DNA of 64,000 bases from Bacteroidetes bacterium HGW-Bacteroidetes-4. Its GTDB lineage: Bacteria; Bacteroidota; Bacteroidia; Bacteroidales; SZUA-534. The DNA lies in contig PHDD01000002.1 in assembly GCA_002840905.1 (NCBI GenBank), positions 159,563-223,562 of the forward strand, in the 5' to 3' direction. A program made the position numbers and the translations under genes. The notes below the pieces were generated by a model, which made no database searches, was not told the origin of the DNA, and worked only from the letters and a program-made list of their open reading frames with translations. Below, piece by piece: positions 1 through 9,080 of the stretch (positions are counted from its first letter, which is position 1; every line of letters starts with the position of its first letter).

Positions 1-297
1 TTTTCGGGTGTCGGGCTGCAGGTTTATATACACATTGTTCCCCTGAACAACTTTAAAACCCATCGAATCAGGCGCATCGGTTCCCATAAGTAAATGTCCG
101 CCCAGTATGGGCAGCGACACATGCATCACCAGATTCAAATCCTTTTCGGGCAATGGGGGCATTCCTTCAACCGGCGGAATATCTTTAAATCGCATAATGC
201 CTTCGCCCGAAAAATCGGTTCCAAAAACTTTTTTGTAAAAGTTGAAAGCTTCTTCGGTTTTGTTTGTAAAGTTTAAATAGGTGCTTACAGTTGCCAT
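1..297 (-). CDS. VOC (glyoxalase/PhnB-like) family protein, partial
   Basis: This minus-strand gene starts at the ATG at 295-297 and runs off the left edge, leaving 99 codons. The translation begins MATVSTYLNFTNKTEEAFNF and continues with FYKKVFG, the usual opening of PhnB-like VOC proteins; a segment with HVSLPILGGHLLMGTDAP follows, which is the typical first beta-alpha-beta-beta-beta unit. VOC proteins of this subgroup are small cytoplasmic dimers whose reactions are mostly unknown. Only 3 bp separate its start from the stop of the upstream SRPBCC gene, so the two are very probably cotranscribed. The family call is firm; no substrate can be named. Confidence 0.85.
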   Translation of the reverse strand, partial: MATVSTYLNFTNKTEEAFNFYKKVFGTDFSGEGIMRFKDIPPVEGMPPLPEKDLNLVMHVSLPILGGHLLMGTDAPDSMGFKVVQGNNVYINLQPDTRK

Positions 298-300
298 AAT

Positions 301-1197
301 TTAATTGTTTAAGGTATTCGTTTCACAAAGTTCTTTTAATTTTTTTAATGCTTTGGGCCACATACTTTCAAAGTGTTTTTTAAACTCCTCGTTTATATTG
401 GTTAAGTAAATTTGGAGCAAAGTCTTTCCATAGGACTCTTTAAACAAATAACTTTCAATTGCGCCGGCCCAGACCTCAACTTCAGGTCCGCTTAATATTT
501 CTTTTCCTTCGTTATACAAACCCAAATGCTCAATACTAACCAACCGATTGGGAATATTGGTTTTTATCCGGCTCACCATACCTCCCTCTTTTCCTTTTTC
601 GTCGGAACCAATAAAAAGAATTTTTGAACCCTGTTCCCAGGAACCTTTAAAATGTGACGAGGGATTAAATGCTGCTGTCCATGTATTGTAGTGCTTTTTG
701 TGCAACATAGTTTGAAAAACTTTTGCTGCCGGGGCATCAATTTGAATTTCGAAATGCAATGTATTACTACTTTCGAGGGATTCCACATGGTTTTTAAAAC
801 GATTTAGTATCGATTGCCATCCTTGCTGTTGCAACTCCAACGAATTTTCACTTTCGGCATCGAACGATTCGGTAACCCGGGTATGTCCGTTTTGCGTTTC
901 AAAAACAACCTGAACCTTTCGTTGGTCAGGCATTACATAGGCAATTTTTTCAAAGGGAATAATCTCGGTATAGATGCCTTCAAAATCGAAGCTCATTTTG
1001 CCATCTTTAGATTCCATGCGGGAACAGAATTTTCCGCCAACGGTCAAATCAACGGTTGCTTTTGGCGTATGCCAATCGTCCGATGCTGCATTCCATTGAA
1101 CGATATGATTGGAATCGTTCCAATAATTCCACACTTTTTGTACCGGAGCATTTACTTCTGCTGTAACGGTAATTACAGGTTTTTGAGAATTTTCCAT
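301..1197 (-). CDS. Tandem SRPBCC (AHSA1/START-like) domain protein
   Basis: The 298-residue product holds two SRPBCC (AHSA1-type) units in one chain, about residues 8-143 and 147-290. The first opens with ITVTAEVNAPVQKVWNYW and ends with GWQSILNRFKNHVES; the second opens with FEIQIDAPAAKVFQTM and ends with MWPKALKKLKEL. AHSA1-like folds form a hydrophobic cavity; bacterial members are usually single-domain stress or ligand-binding proteins of unknown reaction. No signal peptide is visible, so it is likely cytoplasmic. It lies just upstream of the VOC gene on the same strand and is divergent from an AraC-type regulator at 1381. The duplication is the unusual point, since most relatives have one domain. 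Confidence 0.85.
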   Translation of the reverse strand: MENSQKPVITVTAEVNAPVQKVWNYWNDSNHIVQWNAASDDWHTPKATVDLTVGGKFCSRMESKDGKMSFDFEGIYTEIIPFEKIAYVMPDQRKVQVVFETQNGHTRVTESFDAESENSLELQQQGWQSILNRFKNHVESLESSNTLHFEIQIDAPAAKVFQTMLHKKHYNTWTAAFNPSSHFKGSWEQGSKILFIGSDEKGKEGGMVSRIKTNIPNRLVSIEHLGLYNEGKEILSGPEVEVWAGAIESYLFKESYGKTLLQIYLTNINEEFKKHFESMWPKALKKLKELCETNTLNN

Positions 1198-1302
1198 GGA
1201 GGAAGGTGTTATAATTATTACTAATTTTTTGAACCTAACAAACTTAAGTTGGTTTTTTTTACCTTAGCATGTATATAAACGACAAATAAAAGGCAGTATG
1301 CG

Positions 1303-1316
1303 ACAAATATATTTGT
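1303..1316. promoter_or_regulatory. 14-bp perfect palindrome in the divergent SRPBCC/GlxA intergenic region
   Basis: The sequence ACAAATATATTTGT is a perfect palindrome 65 bp upstream of the AraC-type regulator and about 105 bp upstream of the SRPBCC gene. A partial copy (GACAAATAAA) lies around 1280. Its position between divergent genes fits an operator, but there is no direct evidence and AT-rich DNA yields such palindromes by chance. Confidence 0.3.
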
Positions 1317-1380
1317 AATTTAGTATACTGAAGAATCTGACTGAAAGCCCAAATCATCAGTATATTTAACTAGTTGAATT

Positions 1381-2355
1381 ATGAAGAAGATAGCCATTCT
1401 GGTTCCTGAACATTCGGTAATTCAGGCTATAGCCGATCCTCAATACTGTTTTAGCGCAGTGAATAATTACCGCATGCAAAATGGTTTGGAACCCTTGTTT
1501 GAACTAACTTTAGTAGGATTAAAACCAAGAATAAAACTAAATCAGGGAAATTATTTGGTACAACCCGACCAATTAATGAGCCCTTTTGTTACTTACGATT
1601 TGATTATTATTCCGGCACTTTTCGGCGATCTACAGGTTGCCCTGGATGCCAATAAAAAATTTATTCCCTGGCTAATTAAACAATACGCTAAAGGAGCTGA
1701 ACTTGCCTCGCTTTGTTTGGGTGCTTTTTTGCTGGCCTCAACTGGTCTGGTAAATGGCATGAAATGCTCAACCCATTGGAGTTTTGCCAATAAATTCCGG
1801 AACAAGTTTCCCGATGTAATTATGCAGGAAGGACAAATTGTTACCGATGAACATGGGATTTACACCAGTGGCGGAGCTCATTCGTATTGGAACCTGTTGC
1901 TTCATTTGGTCGAAAAATTTACCGATAGGGAAACAGCCATTTACATCTCAAAATATTTTGCCATCGAAATTAATCGAAACCGACAATCGGTTTTTGCCCT
2001 GTTTACCGGACAAAAAGACCACCACGACGAAGTGGTAAAGCAGGCTCAGCATTACATTGAACAAAACACTGAAAAACGCATAACCGTTGAAATGCTGGCA
2101 GAAAAACTGGCTGTTGGGCGACGCAGTTTTGAGCGCCGTTTTAAAAAAGCAACCAACAACTCGGTTTTGGAATACATTCAACGGGTCAAAATTGAAACTG
2201 CCAAACGACAATTTGAATCGAGCGTTAAAACCATTTCTGAAGTAATGTTCGAAGTAGGTTATAACGACAGCAAAGCATTCCGGAATACCTTTAAAAAAGT
2301 TACCGGCTTAACACCTGCTGCTTATCGCAACCGCTATCATAAAATCTTGGTTTAA
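1381..2355 (+). CDS. GlxA-family transcriptional regulator (DJ-1/PfpI + AraC HTH)
   Basis: The 324-residue protein has a DJ-1/PfpI (class I glutamine amidotransferase-like) domain over about residues 1-190, with the elbow motif ASLCLGAFLLASTGL, followed by an AraC-type double helix-turn-helix at about 215-320 (EMLAEKLAVGRRSFERRF and ISEVMFEVGYNDSKAFRNTF). This is the architecture of GlxA/FtrA-type regulators, which act as cytoplasmic DNA-binding proteins; the N-terminal domain is thought to sense a ligand. It is transcribed divergently from the SRPBCC-VOC pair, its most likely target. The ATG start gives a normal N-terminus for the family (MKKIAILVPEHSVIQAI). Confidence 0.9.
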   Translation: MKKIAILVPEHSVIQAIADPQYCFSAVNNYRMQNGLEPLFELTLVGLKPRIKLNQGNYLVQPDQLMSPFVTYDLIIIPALFGDLQVALDANKKFIPWLIKQYAKGAELASLCLGAFLLASTGLVNGMKCSTHWSFANKFRNKFPDVIMQEGQIVTDEHGIYTSGGAHSYWNLLLHLVEKFTDRETAIYISKYFAIEINRNRQSVFALFTGQKDHHDEVVKQAQHYIEQNTEKRITVEMLAEKLAVGRRSFERRFKKATNNSVLEYIQRVKIETAKRQFESSVKTISEVMFEVGYNDSKAFRNTFKKVTGLTPAAYRNRYHKILV

Positions 2356-2453
2356 ATAAAACTCCTGTTGTCATTCTATGGGATTCTTCTGATTTAACAA
2401 AATTATGGTATAATTTATGTTTCAATTTTTACCTAATCATAAAAACAAACCAC

Positions 2454-3731
2454 ATGAGCAAAAACTACTCCCCCCTGTTGGTGGCATTCCTACTTATCAA
2501 TATTGCATTTGTAGCTTGTCTACCCAACGAAGAACTTGTAAAACCAAGCGCATGTTTTACTTTCTCGCCTGAAACAAGCATTGAAGTAGGCAAATCGGTT
2601 CGTTTCCAGAACTGTTCAAAAGATGGCAAAACTTACGCCTGGGATTTTGGCGATGGAGCCAATTCATCGGTAGCTGAACCAACACATACTTACAACCAAC
2701 CCGGTGAATATGAAGTTGTGTTAGAAGTTTATAACAATTCGTTAAAAGACATTACAAGAAAGACCATTACTGTAATTGATCAGGAACCTTTGGCTTGTTT
2801 TAGTATTTCATCGAATCCGGCAGAGGTAAATCAATCGGTCATCTTTGACAATTGTTCACAAAATGCCAATTCGTATCGCTGGGATTTCAATTCCGATGGT
2901 ATTACTGACTCTGAAGAAACTTCGCCCAGCATAAGCTTTGAAACCGAAGGCATCTATAATGTAAAGCTCACTGCCATTAATGGAAATTTATCAAATACGG
3001 TTACGCTTCCCTTACTTGTAGGAACTACTACCTATGATCCCACCGTATATGATATACCTATTCAATGGAGCGACTATTATTTTAATGAATTTGATACTAA
3101 AGGAGACTGGGCTGAAGAATCAAATTCAGAATATACTACGGTTATTGAAGAAAACCATTACAAACTCACTAACTTTTTGACCGAAAACCTGTATTTGTTC
3201 TGGACAAATGCAGTGGGAATGCCCCAGACAACTACAAATTTCGATATGGAAGCCCTCGTATTAATTGAGTACGATGTGTCCACTGAAGGCGATGGTTTAT
3301 TCTGGGCACTAGACCCCAACATTTTTGATTATTATTATTACCGTTTCAGTCAATATGAAGGTATAGATTACTATATTGTTGGTAATACAAAAGACGAGAG
3401 TTGGGGAACAAACGGCTGGAGTTCAACCAATCAGGTAAATTTTGAAACTTACAACAAGCTCACGATACGAAAATTCTTTGGTAAATATTATGTATTTATG
3501 AATGAACAATTTTTGGGAACCTACGATTATACCGGTGATTTTGGCGAAAAATTTGGATTTATTGTAGGTGCCGATTCAAAAATGTGGGTCGATTGGGTGG
3601 GTATCTGGGAAATGGATTTCAGCGCCACCAAAGCAGCGAAACCAAAATCGTTCTTAAGCAACGGCAAGCATGCAACCCCTGTTGGAAACCATGTTTTGAA
3701 AATAACAACACCTGCCGAAAGGATAAAATAA
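2454..3731 (+). CDS. PKD-domain lipoprotein with C-terminal lectin-like domain
   Basis: The 425-residue protein starts with a lipoprotein signal (lipobox FVAC, Cys22), so it is probably anchored in the outer membrane. Two PKD domains follow at about residues 32-108 (YAWDFGDG) and 112-190 (YRWDFNSDG). The rest, about 200-395, looks like a concanavalin/laminin-G-type beta sandwich, with phrases such as FGKYYVFMNEQFLGTYDY and VGADSKMWVDWVGIW that resemble glycan-binding domains of the 3-keto-disaccharide hydrolase type. No catalytic residues could be identified. It ends at a bidirectional terminator and stands alone. A surface carbohydrate- or protein-binding role is inferred, not shown. Confidence 0.75.
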   Translation: MSKNYSPLLVAFLLINIAFVACLPNEELVKPSACFTFSPETSIEVGKSVRFQNCSKDGKTYAWDFGDGANSSVAEPTHTYNQPGEYEVVLEVYNNSLKDITRKTITVIDQEPLACFSISSNPAEVNQSVIFDNCSQNANSYRWDFNSDGITDSEETSPSISFETEGIYNVKLTAINGNLSNTVTLPLLVGTTTYDPTVYDIPIQWSDYYFNEFDTKGDWAEESNSEYTTVIEENHYKLTNFLTENLYLFWTNAVGMPQTTTNFDMEALVLIEYDVSTEGDGLFWALDPNIFDYYYYRFSQYEGIDYYIVGNTKDESWGTNGWSSTNQVNFETYNKLTIRKFFGKYYVFMNEQFLGTYDYTGDFGEKFGFIVGADSKMWVDWVGIWEMDFSATKAAKPKSFLSNGKHATPVGNHVLKITTPAERIK

Positions 3732-3735
3732 TACA

Positions 3736-3759
3736 AAAAAGAGGCTACGGCCTCTTTTT
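3736..3759. terminator. Bidirectional Rho-independent terminator
   Basis: A GC stem GAGGC/GCCTC with a TACG tetraloop is flanked by five A on the left and a T run on the right, so it can end transcripts from both the PKD lipoprotein gene (plus) and the cyclo-ligase gene (minus). It fills the gap between the two convergent genes. Confidence 0.9.
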
Positions 3760-4311
3760 TTATGCCATAATAATCCGGCTCATGGCTTTATCATGAGCTT
3801 CAACAGGTACTTCATCAACAAATTGAAAATCGAAACAAACCCCAAGCGTTGTAGTTTCAGTAGTTGTAAGTAATTTGTCATAAAACCCCCGACCCCGACC
3901 CATTCTATAATTGTTTTTATCAAAAGCTACGCCCGGCACCACAATTACGTCGATGGACGAAACAGCTTCAAATTCGGGACCTACAGGTTCCGGAATTTGC
4001 ATCAGCTCACCATTTTTCAGGCATTCCCTTCCGGTAAAAACTTTCAGGCGCAATACATCACCATCAACGGCAGGCAACAAAATAGTTTTCTTTTTCCACC
4101 AGCGCAAAACAAAGTCATGGGTATGTACTTCGTCGCTCATCGACCAATATAAAAGTACCGTGCTGGCATTTTTAAATAGCTCAAGCGCTTCAACCTGATC
4201 GAAAATATTAGCCGATTTTTTAATCCTTTCCGGCTCGGTTAAAGCATTTTTCAGTACTTTAATCTGCTTTCGTAAGGCTTTTTTTTGCTCAGCAATCGTC
4301 GAACCTACCAT
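3760..4311 (-). CDS. 5-formyltetrahydrofolate cyclo-ligase
   Basis: The 183-residue protein matches 5,10-methenyltetrahydrofolate synthetase (EC 6.3.3.2), which uses ATP to convert 5-formyl-THF to 5,10-methenyl-THF in one-carbon metabolism. Diagnostic parts are the N-terminal EQKKALRKQIK, the segment VVPGVAFDKNNYRMGRGRGFYD with the glycine/arginine-rich nucleotide-binding stretch, and the closing phrase with VPVEAHDKAMSRII. Its length is normal for the family. It lies 28 bp downstream of gldB on the same strand and probably shares its transcript. It ends at the bidirectional terminator. Confidence 0.95.
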   Translation of the reverse strand: MVGSTIAEQKKALRKQIKVLKNALTEPERIKKSANIFDQVEALELFKNASTVLLYWSMSDEVHTHDFVLRWWKKKTILLPAVDGDVLRLKVFTGRECLKNGELMQIPEPVGPEFEAVSSIDVIVVPGVAFDKNNYRMGRGRGFYDKLLTTTETTTLGVCFDFQFVDEVPVEAHDKAMSRIIMA

Positions 4312-4339
4312 AATTTCACAAGCTAAAGAAATTGTTTTT

Positions 4340-5344
4340 TTAAGGTTTATATTTTGAATCGCTCAACACCTGTTGATAATCGCTTAGTTGCATCAATTTT
4401 TGTAAGTTTAATTCAGGATGCTGTTTCAGGTACGATTTCACAATCTGGTAACCCAGCCAACGGCCGGTTCGCGAAGGCGATTCCCTGGAAAAAGTTGTTG
4501 TAAAAGGGCCATCGTCGATATAGCGCTTAATATCTTTGTAATCGGACGAAAATAAAAGTTTGTTTTCGATAAGATACATCCACATCTGTCTTTCGTTTTT
4601 TTCGCACCAGCGTAGTTTTGAATCGGGCATTCCCCATTTTACCGTATCGGCCAGGTGAGGAAGCATCGCATCGAGAAAAACCTGTAGCTTTCCATGGTAA
4701 ATCATCTGGCTAATCAAATTGTCAGGTTTATGCTCATAAGGGAATTCTGTAAGTCCTACAGCAAGCATCACGTCGCTGCTAATTTTATCGGGTCGCATGG
4801 AATACCTCAAATACATGGGTGTGCGTAACATACCATAAAATTTACTATCGTTTCCCAGGTACTTATCGAGGCTAATACCAATGTAAGTAGAATCAATAAC
4901 CAGACTTTGATTAAAGCCCGACACATGGGTGTAAATAGTAGGAATGGTGTGATCAGGAAAATAGTAATGAAAACGCTTAAAGGCATCAGCCAATTCGCTT
5001 TTAAAATTCAAATCGGGAAAAACCTGCTGTACTTCCTTATAAGCTTCAACGATGTATGGATCGGTTAAAAAATACGCCAACCTTTCGTCGTAATCCAATT
5101 GGTTGGTTCCTCCAATTGATATTATCCGGTGGTTGTAAGCCTCGAAAAAAGCACCGTATTTTTCTTCCCAAAAAGGAACTTTGCTCCAAATACTGTCGGC
5201 AGGAGTTTGAAACAAATCGTGTTCAAAACGCTCAAACTGCTGATTGGTTTGAATTTTTGAAATATCAATGTCCCAATTATTTTTATGGCATCCCCATAAA
5301 AAAAATAATAACAAAAAGGGAAGCAACAAAATTCTTCTATTCAT
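4340..5344 (-). CDS. gldB: Gliding motility lipoprotein GldB homologue
   Basis: The 334-residue protein has a lipoprotein signal peptide (FFLWGC, Cys19) and the general features of GldB: N-terminal IDISKI..RFEHDLF, then a central DUF2268-like segment with PTIYTHVSGFNQS and YIGISLDKYLG, and a C-terminal domain ending in tandem helices. In Flavobacterium johnsoniae GldB is an envelope lipoprotein needed for gliding; many non-gliding Bacteroidota also have a homologue, so gliding cannot be inferred. A divergent outer-membrane protein gene and nadE follow on the other strand, resembling the gldB/nadE neighbourhood of flavobacteria, though no gldC is seen. A minus-strand -7-like box (TATCTTTG, 5373-5380) lies just upstream. 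Confidence 0.85.
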   Translation of the reverse strand: MNRRILLLPFLLLFFLWGCHKNNWDIDISKIQTNQQFERFEHDLFQTPADSIWSKVPFWEEKYGAFFEAYNHRIISIGGTNQLDYDERLAYFLTDPYIVEAYKEVQQVFPDLNFKSELADAFKRFHYYFPDHTIPTIYTHVSGFNQSLVIDSTYIGISLDKYLGNDSKFYGMLRTPMYLRYSMRPDKISSDVMLAVGLTEFPYEHKPDNLISQMIYHGKLQVFLDAMLPHLADTVKWGMPDSKLRWCEKNERQMWMYLIENKLLFSSDYKDIKRYIDDGPFTTTFSRESPSRTGRWLGYQIVKSYLKQHPELNLQKLMQLSDYQQVLSDSKYKP

Positions 5345-5372
5345 CGTCTAAAGAGTTTTCCGTAGTTTTGCA

Positions 5373-5380
5373 CAAAGATA
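5373..5380 (-). promoter_or_regulatory. Bacteroidetes -7 box upstream of gldB
   Basis: Read on the minus strand the bases are TATCTTTG, an exact match to TAnnTTTG, 29 bp before the gldB start. I saw no clear -33 box at the usual spacing, so confidence is moderate. Confidence 0.45.
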
Positions 5381-5451
5381 AACAGGCTTACCGATTTTAT
5401 TTATCTTTATCGCGATTTTTGAACCTTGTTTTAACCATGATTTATTGTATT

Positions 5452-6129
5452 ATGAAGAAACTTACCTTATTAATTGCCTTAGTTTTAATTATAAGCAGTG
5501 CTTACAGTCAAAAAGTAAGAATGGGGCTGGCCGCAAACCCACAACTGTCGTGGCTAACTTCCGATGTTACCCGTGTTAAGGGCGACGGCCTGCAAATGGG
5601 TTTTAGTTTTGGCATGCAAACCGATTTCTTTTTTTCCGATCGATACAGCATCACTACCGGAGTACTTATAAACAATACGGGCGGTAGCCTTACCTATAGC
5701 GATTCTATCCGTTTTAAAACCAGCGACGAAACCCTGATACTCGATCCCGAAAGTTCGATAAAATACCGGATTCAATACATCGATATTCCACTGGCATTTC
5801 GCATGGAATCGAACCAGATTGGTTACTTTGTTTATTATGCTCAGTTTGGTATTACCAACCACCTGCGTGTTGGGGCCTCGGCAAATATTGAAGGAGCAAC
5901 AGATCAAGTTGCTGTTTCGAAAGATGGCGCCGGCTGTAAAGATGAGGTTGGATTTTTTAACATGGGCTACAACATTGGCGCCGGAACCAATTACTATTTT
6001 TCAAAAAACACAGCCATTACCCTCGGAATTTTATATACCAATGGTTTTATTGATGTAACAAAAAACAGCGATGTTGATGACAGCGCTTACCTGAGAAGTT
6101 TTACCCTGAAAATTGGATTGTTATTTTAG
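5452..6129 (+). CDS. PorT-like outer-membrane beta-barrel protein
   Basis: The 225-residue product starts at MKKLTLLIALVLIISSAYSQ, a clean signal peptide, followed by alternating polar/hydrophobic strands typical of an eight-stranded outer-membrane barrel (PorT/OmpW-like, DUF with KVRMGLAANPQLSW at the start and a terminal strand ending in LKIGLLF). The open frame extends much further upstream, but that part lies antisense to gldB and has no signal peptide, so I chose the ATG at 5452; the ATG at 5437 is an alternative. No specific function can be given. It is followed 74 bp later by nadE. Confidence 0.8.
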   Translation: MKKLTLLIALVLIISSAYSQKVRMGLAANPQLSWLTSDVTRVKGDGLQMGFSFGMQTDFFFSDRYSITTGVLINNTGGSLTYSDSIRFKTSDETLILDPESSIKYRIQYIDIPLAFRMESNQIGYFVYYAQFGITNHLRVGASANIEGATDQVAVSKDGAGCKDEVGFFNMGYNIGAGTNYYFSKNTAITLGILYTNGFIDVTKNSDVDDSAYLRSFTLKIGLLF

Positions 6130-6203
6130 CGCTTTAAAAATAGATTTCCTTACTCAAACAAAGCAAATAGGTTTATCACTATAGGCTAATAAATTTAATT
6201 ATA

Positions 6204-7862
6204 ATGAAGATAGTGCTTTCACAGCTCAATTATCATGTAGGAAACTTTACTACCAATACCGATAAAATAATTGCTGTTCTTAAAAAAGCCGAAGCTGACC
6301 GGGTCGATTTGGTTGTTTTTTCGGAACTAAGTATTTGCGGTTACACCCCACACGATTTGCTCGAACAACACGATTTTTTACTTAAATGCAACGAAAGCCT
6401 TTTACAAATTGCAAGCAATTGCACAAAAGTTGCTGCAATTGTAGGAGCACCAACCCTGAACCCGGAACCCAAAGGAAAAAAGCTGTTTAACTCAGCCTGC
6501 TATCTCGCCAATGGCAAAATTCAAACCATCGTTAACAAAAGCCTGCTGCCTACTTACGATATTTTTGATGAATACCGCTATTTTGAACCGGGTCAGAATC
6601 ACGATTTACTTCAGTTTAAGGGCACCCGAATTGCGCTTACTATTTGTGAAGATTTGTGGGACAAACAACCCTCAGCCTATGTCAGTGCCAAAGGGGCTTT
6701 GTATAAAAAATCGCCCATGAGCGAACTCAACAAGTTAAAACCCGATTTAATCATCAACATAGCGGCCTCTCCTTTTTCATACAACCAGGGCGAAATCCGC
6801 ACCCGGGTTTTGGTTGAGAATGCGCAAAAATATAATCTACCCATTGTTTATGTTAATCAGGTTGGCGCACAAACCGAATTAATTTTCGATGGCGATTCCA
6901 TGGTTTTAGATGCTCAGGGAACTATTGTAAAACGCATGCAACGCTTTCAGGAAGATTATTTGCTGATTGATACCGATACATTAAAAACAGCTGGTTATCC
7001 GGCACTGGAAGCCACTCCCGCTGATTACATTGCCGAAATTCACGATGCCCTGGTACTGGGATTACGCGATTATTTTGCTAAAATGAATTTCACCAAAGCC
7101 ACCTTAGGCTTAAGCGGCGGAATAGATTCGGCTGTAACACTTGCTTTGGCTGCCGAGGCATTGGGAGCTGAAAACCTGCAGGTATTGCTGATGCCCTCAA
7201 AATACTCGTCGGACCACTCCATAAAAGATGCCGTTGATTTGGCCGAAACCCTGGGGGTAAAATACCATACCATTCCTATTCAGGAACCCATGGATGCCAT
7301 GGAAAACGTACTTGCTGAACTTTTTACAGGCTGCAGTGCAGATGTTACAGAAGAAAATCTTCAGGCCCGGATTCGCGGAACACTGGTTATGGCTCTTTCA
7401 AATAAATTTGGTCACATACTATTAAATACCAGCAATAAAAGCGAAGCAGCCGTTGGATACGGTACGCTTTACGGCGATATGAATGGCGGACTTTCGGTTC
7501 TGGGCGATGTATATAAAACCGATGTTTTTAAGCTGGCCCGCTACATTAACCGAAACAGCGAAATAATTCCCGAAAATAGCATTGTTAAACCACCGTCAGC
7601 TGAATTACGACCCGACCAAAAAGATTCTGATTCGCTACCTGAATACGATTTGCTCGATGCCATTTTATTTCAATACATTGAACAAAAACTCAGCGCATCG
7701 GAAATTATTGCCCAGGGTTTTGAGGCCGAAGTAGTACAAAAAGTATTGCAACTGGTTAACCGCAACGAGTACAAGCGTTTTCAGGCTCCGCCCATTTTGC
7801 GGGTGTCGTCAAAAGCTTTTGGCTTTGGCCGGCGAATGCCTTTGGTGGCAAAATACGAATAA
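6204..7862 (+). CDS. nadE: Glutamine-dependent NAD+ synthetase
   Basis: This 552-residue enzyme (EC 6.3.5.1) makes NAD+ from nicotinic acid adenine dinucleotide, ATP and glutamine. The N-terminal nitrilase-type glutaminase domain (about 1-270) carries the expected triad Glu41 (FSELSICGY), Lys112 (IVNKSLLPTY) and Cys148 (LTICEDLWD). The C-terminal synthetase domain has the PP-loop SGGIDSA starting at Ser304 and the ammonia-domain segment LNTSNKSEAAVGYGTLYGD. The two-domain form is of the shorter type, compared with the about 680-residue mycobacterial version. It lies downstream of the barrel protein and converges on the M20 amidohydrolase gene with an 18-bp gap. Confidence 0.97.
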   Translation: MKIVLSQLNYHVGNFTTNTDKIIAVLKKAEADRVDLVVFSELSICGYTPHDLLEQHDFLLKCNESLLQIASNCTKVAAIVGAPTLNPEPKGKKLFNSACYLANGKIQTIVNKSLLPTYDIFDEYRYFEPGQNHDLLQFKGTRIALTICEDLWDKQPSAYVSAKGALYKKSPMSELNKLKPDLIINIAASPFSYNQGEIRTRVLVENAQKYNLPIVYVNQVGAQTELIFDGDSMVLDAQGTIVKRMQRFQEDYLLIDTDTLKTAGYPALEATPADYIAEIHDALVLGLRDYFAKMNFTKATLGLSGGIDSAVTLALAAEALGAENLQVLLMPSKYSSDHSIKDAVDLAETLGVKYHTIPIQEPMDAMENVLAELFTGCSADVTEENLQARIRGTLVMALSNKFGHILLNTSNKSEAAVGYGTLYGDMNGGLSVLGDVYKTDVFKLARYINRNSEIIPENSIVKPPSAELRPDQKDSDSLPEYDLLDAILFQYIEQKLSASEIIAQGFEAEVVQKVLQLVNRNEYKRFQAPPILRVSSKAFGFGRRMPLVAKYE

Positions 7863-7880
7863 TACAAAGCTACTTACTCC

Positions 7881-9071
7881 TTATTTTTCCAAAGCTTTAA
7901 CTGCCAAAAAACTCATCAACTGCATGCCGGTTTCAATGGCTTTTTCGTTCGGATTAAAATTAGGCGTATGCAACCCGCCTGAAACGGTTCCATCGGCATG
8001 ACCGACTCCCAGACGATAAAAACAAGCCGGATATTTTTGCGCATACCATCCAAAATCTTCGGCTGTCATCCGGATATCCAAATCGTGTACTTTTTCTTCA
8101 CCCAAAAACTGACGGGCTTCGCTTTGCATGGCCAGGGTCAATTCCGGATGGTTATATACCGATGGAAAACCCACCTGAATATCCACCTCGCAACTTCCAC
8201 CCATTCCCTGAGCCACTGACTCGGTAATCTGCCTTATCTTTTCATGCGCTTTATACCGCCAATCCTCATTCATGGTTCGGAAAGTTCCCTCCAGGCGCAC
8301 GGTTTCGGGAATTATATTCATGGCACTTTTACAAACAATGTTCCCAATGGAAAGCACTGCGGGAATCTGCGTAGGTATAAAACGGCTCACCACCTGTTGC
8401 AAGGAAACCACCGTTTGCGAAGCCATTAAAACCGTATCAACCGTATTATGGGGCAAAGCAGCATGACCCCCTTTACCTTTAAGTGTAATATACAATTCAT
8501 CGGCCGAAGCCATATACTGCCCGGGTTTAAATCCCACATCACCTGCAGGCAATTCGGGATACACATGCTGCCCAATAATTAATTCCGGAATAAATTCATC
8601 AAACAAGCCATCTTCCATCATCAGTTTGGCTCCACCGGGGAGTTTTTCTTCAGCCGGTTGAAATACCAGGAGCACTGTTCCACCGAAACCTGACTTTAGC
8701 TGATTAAGAATTTTAGCTGTTCCCAGCAAACACGAAGTGTGCAAATCGTGTCCACAGGCATGCATTACACCGGGATTTTGCGATTTATACGGAAAATTGT
8801 TTCCCTCGTCAATTGGTAAAGCATCCATATCGGCCCGCAAGGCAATGGTTTTGCCGGCACCCTTTTCACCTTTTATAACAGCCAGTAAACCGGTTTGGGC
8901 TATTCCCGTTTGGTGCTCGATTCCCATTTCGGTAAGCTGCTGACTCACAAAAGCCGCCGTTTGATGTTCATGAAACGATAATTCCGGAAAGGCATGTAGT
9001 TTTCGACGGATGGCTACGAATTCATCAGCATAGGTATTTGCCAAACGTTGAATCTGTTCTTTTACATTCAT
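7881..9071 (-). CDS. M20 family amidohydrolase (hippurate/IAA-amino acid hydrolase type)
   Basis: The 396-residue protein is an M20D metallo-amidohydrolase. It shows the metal-binding phrases HACGHDLHTS (Cys106, His108) and FQPAEEKLPGGAKLM (Glu141-Glu142), plus RADMDALPI, all expected in a two-metal aminoacylase/carboxypeptidase. There is no signal peptide, so it acts in the cytoplasm on N-acyl amino acids or similar amides; the exact substrate cannot be told. It is the last gene of a tight four-gene run, starting 9 bp after the stop of the 1085-residue protein. Confidence 0.93.
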   Translation of the reverse strand: MNVKEQIQRLANTYADEFVAIRRKLHAFPELSFHEHQTAAFVSQQLTEMGIEHQTGIAQTGLLAVIKGEKGAGKTIALRADMDALPIDEGNNFPYKSQNPGVMHACGHDLHTSCLLGTAKILNQLKSGFGGTVLLVFQPAEEKLPGGAKLMMEDGLFDEFIPELIIGQHVYPELPAGDVGFKPGQYMASADELYITLKGKGGHAALPHNTVDTVLMASQTVVSLQQVVSRFIPTQIPAVLSIGNIVCKSAMNIIPETVRLEGTFRTMNEDWRYKAHEKIRQITESVAQGMGGSCEVDIQVGFPSVYNHPELTLAMQSEARQFLGEEKVHDLDIRMTAEDFGWYAQKYPACFYRLGVGHADGTVSGGLHTPNFNPNEKAIETGMQLMSFLAVKALEK

Positions 9072-9080
9072 GGCAGTTAT

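Noticed and set aside
5056..5451. Long N-terminal extension of the PorT-like gene
   Set aside because: It is antisense to gldB and the real protein has a clean signal peptide starting at 5452.
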